Below, piece by piece: positions 36,761 to 45,390 of a stretch of DNA of 64,000 bases. The DNA lies in contig NZ_JACCBJ010000001.1 of NCBI RefSeq assembly GCF_013408745.1, forward strand, positions 2,542,001 to 2,606,000, read 5' to 3'. Each line of letters starts with the position of its first letter. Position 1 is the stretch's first letter. The notes below the pieces were generated by a model. It was not told where the DNA came from, searched no databases, and saw only the letters and a program-made list of their open reading frames with translations. Position numbers and translations under genes: made by a program. The stretch comes from Leifsonia soli. GTDB lineage: Bacteria > Actinomycetota > Actinomycetes > Actinomycetales > Microbacteriaceae.

Positions 36761-36801
36761 CCAAGCTGATAGCGCGGGTTCGATTCCCGTCACTCGCTCC
36801 A
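36728..36801 (+). tRNA. tRNA-Gly (anticodon CCC)
   Basis: 74 bases including encoded CCA. Acceptor stem GCGAGTG/CACTCGC pairs fully; the anticodon stem TCAGC/GCTGA closes the loop TTCCCAA with anticodon CCC at 36760-36762; the T arm GCGGG-TTCGATT-CCCGT is normal. A short hairpin (AAGCC/GGGCTT) follows as terminator. Two accessory units adjoin it, so it is a hotspot for integration. Confidence 0.95.
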
Positions 36802-36812
36802 GGTGTCGCTTC
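36799..36812. repeat. Left copy of 14-bp direct repeat starting at tRNA CCA
   Basis: CCAGGTGTCGCTTC, repeated exactly at 40934-40947. Both copies are followed by a GC hairpin and TCTCGTTCT, so about 40 bp are related. It brackets the 4.1-kb zinc-ribbon/KAP/PIN unit. Confidence 0.65.
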
Positions 36813-36909
36813 TCAAGCCAGGCGGGCTTCTCTCGTTCTATTTGGGCATGGGCGCGCTGCCTTGCCAGGATCGAGACGCCAGCGGAACGCCGACGACGCG
36901 TCCACATCA

Positions 36910-37540
36910 TCAAGCATCCGGACAACGCACCCGGATGTCGTCGCAGAATTCCACCCCAGCGAGCTCGCCAGAACATCACCAACGAAGCTCTCCTCCAACA
37001 GCGAGATGCTCGTCGACTTCGTCTGCGCCAACGAGCACACCTACCGCGCCACAATCTACGACCGCGTTCGCGGCAAGCTGCCCGGAGTGCATCCGCAACG
37101 CCAACGCTGAGTCTGAGAAGAACCTCGTCGCGACGCACCCCACCGTCGCCGCCGAATGGCACCCTACCGCCAACGGCGACCTGCGTCCGGAGCACTTCAC
37201 CCACGGTTCCAACGAAGTGGTCTTCTGGCTCTGCCCGAAGGGCCACGACTACGAGCAGCGCATCGACCGGCGCGCCGCTGGCTACCAGTGCTCCATCTGC
37301 TCACGACGACGCCTCGTCAGCGGTACCAACGACGTTGCCACCGAACACCCGAATCTCGTCAAGGAGTGGCACCCGTACCTCAACTACCCGAAGAAACCGA
37401 ACGAGATCTTCCCTGGGACAGAGAAGTACTACTGGAAGTGCAAGGCGGCGGGCCACAAGACGCACCAGTCGATCCCGCACCGGCTGAAGTCCAAGGGGTG
37501 CACAGAGTGCCGGCCGGAGGAGCGGATCCTCGCACGCTGA
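36910..37540 (+). pseudogene. Treble-clef zinc-ribbon repeat protein, frameshifted
   Basis: Three related units are visible: THPDVVAEFHPSEL in one frame, then ATHPTVAAEWHPTANGDLRP with FWLCPKGHDYEQRI and CSICSRRRL, and TEHPNLVKEWHPYLN with WKCKAAGHKTH and CTECRPEE in the next frame. These are the probable zinc-ribbon repeats found in homing-endonuclease-like and defence-island proteins. The frames join if one C near 37078 is removed (giving RGKCPECIRN), so a single-base insertion breaks the gene. The 5' end is unclear and may be missing, because the tRNA lies just upstream. Confidence 0.7.
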
Positions 37541-37557
37541 TTGCCGACGACGCGGAC

Positions 37558-39618
37558 TCAATCCCAGTCAGTGGAGGTTGCCTCATCCCAGTGTCGCAGG
37601 ACGTACGAGCCCACTTGGCGTAGGGATACATCGTCGATGTCGACGGACGCTGGATCAGCATCCCAGGCTGCCGGGTAGGACCCAGGATCCGACTCCCTCA
37701 GCATCGACACCATCGACTGGTCATTTGACAGCAAGCCTGCGACCCGAACGCGGTCCAGCGTTGGGTTCGGTCGCCGTGAAGTGATGCTCCACGTCACATT
37801 CGCTCCGGCGATCTCGTCAGCAGACCATCTGTCGGACGCGAGCGCGTCGGCTTCGATGCGTAGCAATCTTTCCGGGTTGAGCCTGCGGAGACGATCGAAC
37901 CATTCGTCGACACCTTCGTCCGACAGAGGAGACACCGCGTTCTGGAGCTCGCTCGCCGCTCGCTCCTCTAAGAGTGAGCGCTGGGCTTCGATCCAATCCA
38001 CATAGTGGCGCGCCCCCGACGGGTGAGCCTCATCGAGCAAGACCCCAACGTTCAGCGGGTTCAATGCCTGGGCTCTCGCGAAATCGAGGCCGTCCAGAAA
38101 TGTCTGGCTGCCAAGCCTCAATACCTCCTCAGCGAACGAAAGTAATTGGCTCTCGCCCCTAACGCCGAAAGGACCCGTCCTGTAGCTGAGCTCGGGCGCA
38201 TCTGCCAACTCGGAGAGGAAAGGGTAGAGAGCTTCGGCGGAAACCGCAGTTACCCAGCGACGGCGCATGGTGTTCATCGTCGCCTCTGGGGCCGCTGAGA
38301 AAAGTGCCCGCAGTTCGCCAGCCGCACGCCTAGCCTCCTCTGCCAGGTCCAGCCGGGCCAACAATCCATGAACTACAACGTCCGATACCTCTCCTGGCGG
38401 AAGGGCGTACGCGAAATATCGGTCGAAGAACGCGGGATCTCCGACTCGTTGTCTCGTTGCACTGGAGTAGCTGCGTGCCGACGGCGCCTCCTTCCGATCA
38501 GCTGCAAAGTTCGGAAACAGGTAGTCGAGGATCTCCATAACGTCTTCGCGCTGGTACGTGGCTCCGACGACAGACTCGATCGTTCCTGCCACCTGGCGGG
38601 CTACCACCTTGTTGCCGTCGTTGAGAGTCCGCAACCGGAAGCCGACGGAGACACCTGCGAACACATCCGGGTGGTCCACCACCAACTGCCAGACGCCCGG
38701 ATAAGAAACGCGAAGAAGACAGATTAGGCACCAGTCAAGGAAGTTCACTTCGCCATGCAGCCGTTGCGGCAGCACCATAACGCTGTCTACAAACCTGGCG
38801 GCGATCCGCGGCGTGGGCAGCATCTGCCAGCCGAATGACTCCATTCGCCAAACGAATTCCTCCTGCGCATCTTCGTCGGCGGCGTACATCGGGTGAGTAG
38901 CGATTCCAAACTCAACGAGCGGCACCAGCACCTCGTTGCTCCACTGCGAGTGACTCATTCGTGGAACAGAGATCTTGCGTTCGACGATCTTCTCGAGATA
39001 TTGCCTCGCTCGCTCTCGGCTACCGGCAATGGGCGTCTTGGCGAGCAGCTCTAGCAACGCCTCTTCGTCGTAAGCAAGGACATACACGAGGCCCGGGACG
39101 TCCCCGATCAATCGGATCAGCTTGAAGAACAGCAGAAGCTCTTCGGGAGTCAGCCGATCAAGGTCGTCCACAAGCACATACGCCGGCCCGGCGTTCTTCG
39201 AGAAGCTCTTCCTTAACTCCTCGCGAATTGAGCTTGGAGAATCCAGCCCACGAAGCGCGGAGGCCGCCTTCATGGCCGTTCCGCTCACATCGAACCCCAG
39301 CCCCTTCATAGAGGGACCGAGATAGTCGAGCGCGGTCGCTATGCGTTTGCGCGCATGCCTATCTTGTATCCGCTCCAAAAGGAAGGCTGCGAAGCCCCGG
39401 TACAAGCTCAGCTCGTCGGAGAAAAGCCATGGATTGAATTCGCGGGTATGCCCACCAAGTTCGCCACGCACGCGATCGAGGATCCATGTCTTGCCGCTTC
39501 CCCAAGAGCCCACGATGGCAAGGAAGCGGGCGCGATCATCTGTTGCGGCGTCGCCCACCACTTGCTTCACTAGCTCACCGAGTAATGCGCCGCGATCGAA
39601 ACGATCCTCTTCCTCCAC
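37558..39618 (-). CDS. KAP-family P-loop NTPase
   Basis: 686 residues from the chosen GTG. Walker A GSWGSGKTW near residue 40 and the KAP Walker B YVLVDDLDRLTPEELL, preceded by the FNPWLFSDE strand typical of KAP NTPases. The remaining ~400 residues are helical with no recognised domain. KAP NTPases are often membrane-linked or part of phage-defence modules; no transmembrane segment is obvious here. The frame stays open 30 codons upstream to 39708, and the ribosome site (AGGAAAGGAG) fits none of the starts well. It is lower in GC than the flanks and converges on the zinc-ribbon pseudogene. Confidence 0.85.
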   Translation of the reverse strand: MEEEDRFDRGALLGELVKQVVGDAATDDRARFLAIVGSWGSGKTWILDRVRGELGGHTREFNPWLFSDELSLYRGFAAFLLERIQDRHARKRIATALDYLGPSMKGLGFDVSGTAMKAASALRGLDSPSSIREELRKSFSKNAGPAYVLVDDLDRLTPEELLLFFKLIRLIGDVPGLVYVLAYDEEALLELLAKTPIAGSRERARQYLEKIVERKISVPRMSHSQWSNEVLVPLVEFGIATHPMYAADEDAQEEFVWRMESFGWQMLPTPRIAARFVDSVMVLPQRLHGEVNFLDWCLICLLRVSYPGVWQLVVDHPDVFAGVSVGFRLRTLNDGNKVVARQVAGTIESVVGATYQREDVMEILDYLFPNFAADRKEAPSARSYSSATRQRVGDPAFFDRYFAYALPPGEVSDVVVHGLLARLDLAEEARRAAGELRALFSAAPEATMNTMRRRWVTAVSAEALYPFLSELADAPELSYRTGPFGVRGESQLLSFAEEVLRLGSQTFLDGLDFARAQALNPLNVGVLLDEAHPSGARHYVDWIEAQRSLLEERAASELQNAVSPLSDEGVDEWFDRLRRLNPERLLRIEADALASDRWSADEIAGANVTWSITSRRPNPTLDRVRVAGLLSNDQSMVSMLRESDPGSYPAAWDADPASVDIDDVSLRQVGSYVLRHWDEATSTDWD

Positions 39619-39806
39619 ACTGCTAATACTGCACGCTCCTTTCCTAGTAGACCCGACGGTTACATACCCATGGAGCGATCGGCGGCCGAGCCATGCCGCG
39701 GTCCGCATGTGCGGGCTGCAGCACCGATCGGTTCTTCCCGGAGCACCGGATCGTTCATGGAACGCGGGGCGCGAACGCGGCCAACTGACCTCTCAAGCTC
39801 CAGCCA

Positions 39807-40721
39807 TCATGACGCCGACGAACCGCCTTCCGGTGGCGCGATAGCGCGAAGGTCTAAGTGTCGTGCCGTGAAAACCATGTGAAGGTCGTAGCTGACCAGG
39901 GTGACACTCTTGGCAAACGGTCGAAGAGACAGCGCGGTGTCGATGATCTCTGAGTCGTTCTTAGGCAGAGGTCGATGGTGGAGTGACTCGAACATCAAGA
40001 CCGCATAGAGGGCAGAAGATGGCCCGGATTCGCCCTGCGAGAACGGGCGGACCTCCACTCGCTGGAAGTCACTCATGAACGTGCGTTGAAGCCATCCCAA
40101 TGCGAGCGTGGCGAGCCACCGGCGATCGTGCGACTCGCCGTCTATGTCCATCTTGCCGTTCGCGTGCTTCAACGTGTCTAGTTCCTCAACGACGACCGCC
40201 GGAATAGCGATAGCAATGGGCTGACCTCTACGAGTGTCCGTGAGGGCAGACCAGTCAAGGTCGGGCATCGTGCCCTTACTCCGCATCAACACGTTCGTGT
40301 CCACCACCGCCGCGTGCAGATGCTCCGGAAACGAGGAGTCCAGACTGGGTACGTTCCAAATGGCGACCTCACGCTTGAGCATCTCCTCAGCGATTTGGAG
40401 TCCGCCGATTCGCTCGTTCAACTCCAAGGCAATCAGGTCCGTCAGCGTCGCTCCATAGGCGACCGGGTCCATGACCTGAATGGTCCAATAACGTTGCGAC
40501 GTCAGGAGTCGTCGAACCTCGGACGTGGGAAACGCGTTCGTGAGTAGTCGCTCCTGTGCAGCGGCCCACCCAAGGTAGTCGTTGAAAAGCGCTACAGCGG
40601 CGCTACCTCTACCCAGAACGTTGCCTGCTTCGCGGGATGCGTCCGCTATGAGCTTGATAGCGGCATTCGGGTCCACCCCCTCGTTAATGCGCACTTGCTC
40701 ATCGAGTCGGGAAATGGTCAT
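39807..40721 (-). CDS. PIN-domain ribonuclease-like protein
   Basis: 304 residues from ATG; the longer open frame upstream is not protein-like. The N-terminal half is helical (ASREAGNVLGRGSAAVALFNDYLGWAAAQ). From ~165 there is a PIN fold with the acidic residues in AAVVDTNVLMRSKG, PAVVVEELDTLK, NDSEIIDTAL and SYDLHMVFTAR. It is probably a metal-dependent RNase. No small antitoxin gene adjoins it, so it is not an ordinary VapC; the extra N-terminal domain may be the regulator. It lies at the right end of the accessory unit. Confidence 0.8.
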   Translation of the reverse strand: MTISRLDEQVRINEGVDPNAAIKLIADASREAGNVLGRGSAAVALFNDYLGWAAAQERLLTNAFPTSEVRRLLTSQRYWTIQVMDPVAYGATLTDLIALELNERIGGLQIAEEMLKREVAIWNVPSLDSSFPEHLHAAVVDTNVLMRSKGTMPDLDWSALTDTRRGQPIAIAIPAVVVEELDTLKHANGKMDIDGESHDRRWLATLALGWLQRTFMSDFQRVEVRPFSQGESGPSSALYAVLMFESLHHRPLPKNDSEIIDTALSLRPFAKSVTLVSYDLHMVFTARHLDLRAIAPPEGGSSAS

Positions 40722-40933
40722 GTCTGATGGTCTTATGGACTCCGACACACAAGCAAGACCCGTTGACAGCCTGCGAAAAGGAGTCATGGCCAGCTGCCGT
40801 CGGCAATTTCCATAGGCAGCCGTCAGTGCCGACCGAAGGTTGGGTGATTTCCCCAAGGCCCCACACTTCTCATGGCGACCCTCACTCAAAGCCCAACTAG
40901 CTTGAGAATGCCCAACTAGGGCGAGACGTGACA

Positions 40934-40947
40934 CCAGGTGTCGCTTC
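40934..40947. repeat. Right copy of 14-bp direct repeat
   Basis: CCAGGTGTCGCTTC as at 36799-36812, followed by a hairpin (GAGC/GGCTC) and TTCTCGTTCT. It resembles the tRNA terminator, so it may be the displaced original downstream flank of the tRNA. From here on the sequence is high-GC chromosome. Confidence 0.65.
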
Positions 40948-40996
40948 GTGAGCACGGTCGGCTCTTCTCGTTCTCCGCGGGCTCGGGTGTCGAGCC

Positions 40997-42148
40997 CTAC
41001 GGTCCAGCAGGCGCCGTGCGGAACCGCGGCAGGTGCACATCGAACCGGCAGCCGGCCTCGGTGTTGCGGACCGAGATGTCCCCGTCGTGCGCGGTGACGA
41101 TGCCGTGCACTATGGCCAGGCCCAGGCCCGCGCCTCCCGACACCACCCCGGCGCGCGGGGACCGCGCGGCGCTTCCCCGCCAGCCGGCGTCGAACACCTT
41201 CGCCAGGTGCTCCTCCGGGATGCCGCCGCCCTCGTCCACCACGCTGAGCACGACCGACGAGTCCGCCGCCTCGCGCACCGACACGTGGATGCCGGATCCT
41301 TCCGGGGAGTGCTCGATGGCGTTGAGGAGCAGGTTGTGGATGACGCGGGACAGTTCCCGCGCGTCCCCCCACACCGTGAGGTCGCCGTCCTGCGATTCGT
41401 TCAGCGAGACCGAGCGGGTGGCGGCGAGAGGCGAGAGATCAGCCACCGCGTCGCTGACGATGTCGTACAGCGACAGGGGGCCGAAGTCGAGCTGCAGGCT
41501 CCCGGATTGGATCTTGGACAGCTCGAACAGGTCGTCCACCATGTGACCAAGGGTCGCGCACTGGCTGCGCAGCTGGCGGTAATACCGCTCGGGATCGGCG
41601 GCGATGCCATCCTCGAGCGACTCCGCCATCGCCTGCATCGCAGCGAGCGGGGTGCGAAGGTCGTGCGAGATCCAGGCGACGAGTTCCCGTCGCGACTGGT
41701 CGAGCATCCTGACCTCTTCCCGGGACTCGGCGAGACGACGCGACATCTCGGCGAGTTCACGGGAGAGGGCGCTGAATTCGCCGCTGTCCTGCGGCTGCGC
41801 GACGACGACCTCGCCGTCGCCGACCGCTCGAGCGGCATCGCGGAGTGTGCGGCTGGTGCGCACGAGGCCCATCCCGAGCACTCCCGCCACCCCGAGACTC
41901 ACGACGGCGGCCACCGCGATGACCCAGACGAGCACCACGAAGTCGTGCGGCGAGATGTACATGGCCCGGGCGATGGCCACCGTGCCGCCGACGATCGAGG
42001 CGACGGCCGCCAGCACGACGACACCGAGGCGCACCAGGATGGACGCGCGGCGCACCAGTTGCAGCACCGCCACGGCCAACGCTGAGATCACCAGCGCCAC
42101 GACCAGGCTGGTGCCGACGATCACGGCGAGATCCGCGAGAGAGAGCAT
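40997..42148 (-). CDS. Sensor histidine kinase
   Basis: 383 residues. Three or four N-terminal transmembrane helices (to ~100) are followed by a HAMP-like linker, the H-box WISHDLRTPLAAM with the phosphoryl His, N-box HNLLLNAIEHSPEG, G1 VVDEGGGIPEEHL and G2 GGAGLGLAIVHGI. It phosphorylates the response regulator encoded 13 bp upstream in the same operon. There is no large extracytoplasmic domain, so the signal is probably sensed within the membrane; its nature is unknown. Confidence 0.93.
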   Translation of the reverse strand: MLSLADLAVIVGTSLVVALVISALAVAVLQLVRRASILVRLGVVVLAAVASIVGGTVAIARAMYISPHDFVVLVWVIAVAAVVSLGVAGVLGMGLVRTSRTLRDAARAVGDGEVVVAQPQDSGEFSALSRELAEMSRRLAESREEVRMLDQSRRELVAWISHDLRTPLAAMQAMAESLEDGIAADPERYYRQLRSQCATLGHMVDDLFELSKIQSGSLQLDFGPLSLYDIVSDAVADLSPLAATRSVSLNESQDGDLTVWGDARELSRVIHNLLLNAIEHSPEGSGIHVSVREAADSSVVLSVVDEGGGIPEEHLAKVFDAGWRGSAARSPRAGVVSGGAGLGLAIVHGIVTAHDGDISVRNTEAGCRFDVHLPRFRTAPAGP

Positions 42149-42161
42149 GTCCGCCGCCTCC

Positions 42162-42881
42162 TCAGGCGCTCATCCGGTAGCCCACCGCCCAGACGGTGGT
42201 GAGGTGCCGGGGTTTCGTCGGGTCGTCCTCGATCTTCTCCCGCAGCCGGCGAACGTGGACGGTGACGGTGGAGAGGTCGCCGAAATCCCATCGCCAGACC
42301 TCCTTGAGCAGCTGCTCCCGGCTGAAGACCTGGTTGGGATGCTTGAGGAAGAAGGCGAGCAGGTCGAACTCGCGTGCGGTCAAGGTCAGCGACCGGCCGG
42401 CCTTCCTGACCGTGCGGTTGGAGGGGTCGATCGCGAAGGCCCCGAGGACGAACGGCGCCTCGGGGGCGAGTTCGCCGACGCTGCGGCGCAGGATGGACTG
42501 GACGCGCAGCACCAGCTCGCGCGGTGAGAACGGCTTGGCCAGATAGTCGTCGGCACCTGCCTCGAGCCCCTCGATCCGGTCGTCGGTGGAGCCGAGCGCG
42601 GTCAGCATGATGATCGGAACGGGCCGACGGCTCCGCAGCCTCCTGGCGACTTCGAGCCCGTCGACGCCGGGAAGCATCCGGTCGAGCACGACGAGGTCGG
42701 GCGGGGTGCGCTCCGCGAGAGCGAGCGCATCGAAGCCATCGACCGCCTCGTCCACGATGAGCCCTGCGGAGCGGAGATAGCCGCTGGCCACCTCGCGCAC
42801 GGTGGGGTCGTCCTCCACGACGAGCACCCGCCGGTCGCGCACGTCGCGCACCGACGGCGAGCCGGTGGGAAGGGTGGTCAT
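42162..42881 (-). CDS. OmpR/PhoB-family response regulator
   Basis: 239 residues from ATG. The receiver domain has VEDDPTVREVA, phospho-acceptor Asp in LVVLDRMLPGVDGLEV, and the Lys in DYLAKPFSPREL. The DNA-binding winged helix has LTAREFDLLAFFLKHPNQVFSREQLL and VTVHVRRLREKIEDDP. It acts with the kinase gene that follows. The divergent glycosyltransferase gene starts 122 bp away and is a plausible target. A longer frame upstream lacks a reason to start earlier. Confidence 0.94.
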   Translation of the reverse strand: MTTLPTGSPSVRDVRDRRVLVVEDDPTVREVASGYLRSAGLIVDEAVDGFDALALAERTPPDLVVLDRMLPGVDGLEVARRLRSRRPVPIIMLTALGSTDDRIEGLEAGADDYLAKPFSPRELVLRVQSILRRSVGELAPEAPFVLGAFAIDPSNRTVRKAGRSLTLTAREFDLLAFFLKHPNQVFSREQLLKEVWRWDFGDLSTVTVHVRRLREKIEDDPTKPRHLTTVWAVGYRMSA

Positions 42882-43003
42882 GCGCTCAGCATAGGTCGGC
42901 AGCTCGAGCGTCGGGCCGCCGGGAATCCCGACGGTCGCCACCGTCCGCGTTTCGTAAGATTCTGCCGGCGCCGGCCGACCACGCCGGTGCGTAGCGTCGA
43001 ACC

Positions 43004-43669
43004 GTGACCATACCGATCGACGTCGTGTTCCCCTGTCTGAACGAAGCGGAGGCGCTCCCGGTGCTCCTGGCCGCCCTTCCTCCGGGATACCGGGCGATCG
43101 TCGTCGACAACGGGTCGACCGACGGCAGCGCCGACGTCGCCCTCCTCGGGGGTGCTGTCGTGGTGAGCGAGCCGCGCAGGGGCTACGGGGCCGCCGTCCA
43201 TGCAGGCCTCACGGCTGCGACCTCGGACCTCGTGATCGTGTGCGATGCGGACGGCACCATCGACCCGGCCGAGTTCGATGCGCTGGTCGCCCCTGTGCGG
43301 GCGGGAACGGCTGATCTCGCCGTGGGACGCCGTCGCCCCACCTCCCGGCAGGCGTGGCCGGTGCCGGCCCGGGTCGCCAACGTGGTGCTCGCGTGGATGC
43401 TGCGCTCCCGGACCGGCCTTCCTCTCCGCGATCTCGGCCCCGTGCGCGCTACGCGCCGGGCCGCCCTCCTCGAACTGGAGGTGAGGGACAAGCGGAGCGG
43501 CTACCCCGTCGAGCTGGTACTCCGCGCGCACCGCGCGGGGTGGCGGCTGAGCCACGTGGATATGGCCTATCGCCCCCGCATCGGCCGGTCGAAGGTGACC
43601 GGGTCACTGCGCGGCTACCTCACCGCGGTCCGCGACACGCGGCGACGCCTGGCCGAGGCAGCCCGATGA
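43004..43669 (+). CDS. Family 2 glycosyltransferase (DPM/DpgS-like)
   Basis: 221 residues, GT-A fold. VVFPCLNEAEALPVLL, VVDNGSTDGSADVA, and the DxD-type metal site VCDADGTIDPAEF, with a C-terminal RSKVTGSLRGYLTA segment. There is no transmembrane helix. It uses a nucleotide sugar; acceptor unknown. It is the first gene of a plus-strand run; the next gene overlaps its stop (ATGA). It is divergent from the two-component system. Confidence 0.9.
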   Translation: MTIPIDVVFPCLNEAEALPVLLAALPPGYRAIVVDNGSTDGSADVALLGGAVVVSEPRRGYGAAVHAGLTAATSDLVIVCDADGTIDPAEFDALVAPVRAGTADLAVGRRRPTSRQAWPVPARVANVVLAWMLRSRTGLPLRDLGPVRATRRAALLELEVRDKRSGYPVELVLRAHRAGWRLSHVDMAYRPRIGRSKVTGSLRGYLTAVRDTRRRLAEAAR

Positions 43670-44289
43670 CCGCCGTCGTCGTGATCGCCAAGGAATGCCT
43701 CCCTGGGCGCGTCAAGACGCGGCTGCAGCCGGAGTTCACCGCGGTCGAGGCCGCGGCCATCGCGACCGCAGCGCTCACCGACACGCTGCGGGTCGCGGGT
43801 GCGCTTCCGGCGTCCCGCCGCATCCTGTACTTCGATGGCGCCGTGCCTCCGGCGGCCGCCGCAGGCTGGGAGGTGCTGCCCCAGCGCTCGGGCGGTCTCG
43901 ATGCGCGGATCGCGGCGCTGTTCGACATGCTGCACGAACCGGTCCTGCTGCTCGGCATGGACACACCCCACGTCGACCCCGACACGCTCACCGCCGTCTT
44001 CGCGGACGATCCGGACGTGGATGCGTGGTTCGGTCCCGCGACGGACGGCGGCTTCTGGGCGCTGGCGCTACGTCGGCCGGATGGTGCGCTGGTACGCGGC
44101 GTTCCGATGTCGACCGAGGCGACCGGCTTCCACCAGCTGGAGCGGCTGCGCAGCGCGGGACTCCGCGTGCGGCTTCTTCCGCCGCTCACCGACATCGACA
44201 CTGCGGCGGATGTGCCCGCCGCGGCACTGCGCTCGCCGGCGTTGGCCCGGACGCTCGACCAGCTCCGGCCGGCCGGAGTACCCGCATGA
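43666..44289 (+). CDS. TIGR04282/DUF2064 glycosyltransferase-like protein
   Basis: 207 residues. It begins VVVIAKECLPGRVKTRLQPEFT, a nucleotidyl/glycosyl-transferase-like start with KTRL, then LLLGMDTPHVDPDTL and GPATDGGFWALALR. TIGR04282 is named for arsenosugar clusters but is widespread elsewhere. Its ATG overlaps the previous stop, and its stop overlaps the next ATG, so three genes are tightly coupled. The donor and acceptor are unknown. Confidence 0.85.
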   Translation: MTAVVVIAKECLPGRVKTRLQPEFTAVEAAAIATAALTDTLRVAGALPASRRILYFDGAVPPAAAAGWEVLPQRSGGLDARIAALFDMLHEPVLLLGMDTPHVDPDTLTAVFADDPDVDAWFGPATDGGFWALALRRPDGALVRGVPMSTEATGFHQLERLRSAGLRVRLLPPLTDIDTAADVPAAALRSPALARTLDQLRPAGVPA

Positions 44290-44996
44290 ACGCCGGACGG
44301 ATCTCGAGCGTCCTGCTCCGCGCCGAGCACGTCGGCACCGGTCCGTCGGCCGAGTTCGGACGCGGTGGCGCCGAGCCCTATGAGCTGGCCATCCGCGCCG
44401 GACGCGGTCTGCTCGCCCTGGTCGCCCGCGATGGGAGCATCGAGGATGCCGTGCCGCTCGACGTGTCCGCCTACCTGGCGGCGGCGACGGACGGCGAGCG
44501 CGACGTGCTGGGGCTCACGGTCGGCCCCGTGCTCGACATCGGGTGCGGGCCTGCCCGGCTGGTGCGCGCCGCGATCGAGTCGGGGAGGATCGCGCTCGGG
44601 ATCGACGTCTCCCCGGCAGCCATCCAGCATGCGCGGTCGGCGGGCCTCCCGGTGCTGCACCGCTCCGTGTTCGACCCGCTGCCCGCAGAGGGCACCTGGG
44701 GCGCGGTCGCCCTGTTCGACGGCAACGTCGGGATCGGCGGCGACCCGATCGCCCTCCTCACCCGCGGGTCGGAGCTCCTGCGCCCGGGCGGCCGGATGAT
44801 CGTGGAGACGCACACCGATCCGGAGCGCGACGCGGTCTTCCTGGCTCAACTGGTCCATCCTGCCGGTGCCCGCAGCGCGTGGTTCCCCTGGGCCGAAGTG
44901 GGTGCGCGCGTCGCAAGCGAGATCGCAGGGGACCTCGGGATGGAAGCGACCACGGTCACGGTCGCCGGGCGGACCTTCGTGCTCGCCACACGATGA
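44286..44996 (+). CDS. Class I SAM-dependent methyltransferase
   Basis: 236 residues. The SAM motif I VLDIGCGPARLVRAAI and motif II GIDVSPAAIQHAR are clear, followed by ALFDGNVGIGGDP and LRPGGRMIVETH. The N-terminal ~70 residues are extra. It lacks the multiple Cys of arsenite methyltransferases (ArsM), having only the one in GCG, so an arsenic substrate is unlikely. It is coupled by ATGA overlap to the TIGR04282 gene, so it may modify the same glycan or small molecule. Its 3' end overlaps the convergent gene by 41 bp. Confidence 0.88.
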   Translation: MNAGRISSVLLRAEHVGTGPSAEFGRGGAEPYELAIRAGRGLLALVARDGSIEDAVPLDVSAYLAAATDGERDVLGLTVGPVLDIGCGPARLVRAAIESGRIALGIDVSPAAIQHARSAGLPVLHRSVFDPLPAEGTWGAVALFDGNVGIGGDPIALLTRGSELLRPGGRMIVETHTDPERDAVFLAQLVHPAGARSAWFPWAEVGARVASEIAGDLGMEATTVTVAGRTFVLATR

Positions 44997-45390
44997 CGGT
45001 GGACGTCACGGCGACCGCGACCACGATCACCAGCCAGAGCACGGCCAGCCGCACGCCGTAGTCGCCGGGGAGCACCGTGGGATTACGCGGCCCCCGCGCT
45101 TGCGCGACCAGTTCGGGCACCACCAGGGCCGTGAGAAGGGCGCCGACGGCCAGACCCGCCTCCACGACGGTCGTGACGGCACGCGGCAGGCGCCGGCCGA
45201 CGCGACGCAGAAGCAGGTCGATGGCTGTCTCGATCGGCACCAGCACCGCGTCGTGCAGCACGACCGCCGCCGCCAGCCAGACCATGAGCCCGACGATCTG
45301 CGCGATCCGCAGGTCGGTGACGAGAAAGACGATGCCCGTGCCGATCAGGGCGAGGCCGAGGGCACCGATGATCCGGCGGATGCGCGTCAT
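44956..45390 (-). CDS. Small integral membrane protein of the oxidoreductase operon
   Basis: 144 residues with about four transmembrane segments (GALGLALIGTGIVFLVTDL, IVGLMVWLAAAVVLHDAVLV, TVVEAGLAVGALLTALVVPEL, LAVLWLVIVVAVAVTSTVIV). No domain is recognised. The ATG overlaps the stop of the molybdopterin oxidoreductase gene upstream, so it is the last gene of a three-gene minus-strand operon. It may be an accessory membrane subunit. Confidence 0.75.
   Translation of the reverse strand: MTRIRRIIGALGLALIGTGIVFLVTDLRIAQIVGLMVWLAAAVVLHDAVLVPIETAIDLLLRRVGRRLPRAVTTVVEAGLAVGALLTALVVPELVAQARGPRNPTVLPGDYGVRLAVLWLVIVVAVAVTSTVIVWRARRSARRP

Noticed and set aside
36483..37246. Minus-strand protein containing VTGIEPALSAWEAEVLPLNYTR
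   Set aside because: This peptide is the well-known antisense translation of a tRNA; the tRNA-Gly lies there on the plus strand.
40722..41372. N-terminal extension of the PIN-protein frame
   Set aside because: Residues before the chosen ATG are Arg/Gly-rich and antisense to the histidine kinase region, with no protein-like character.
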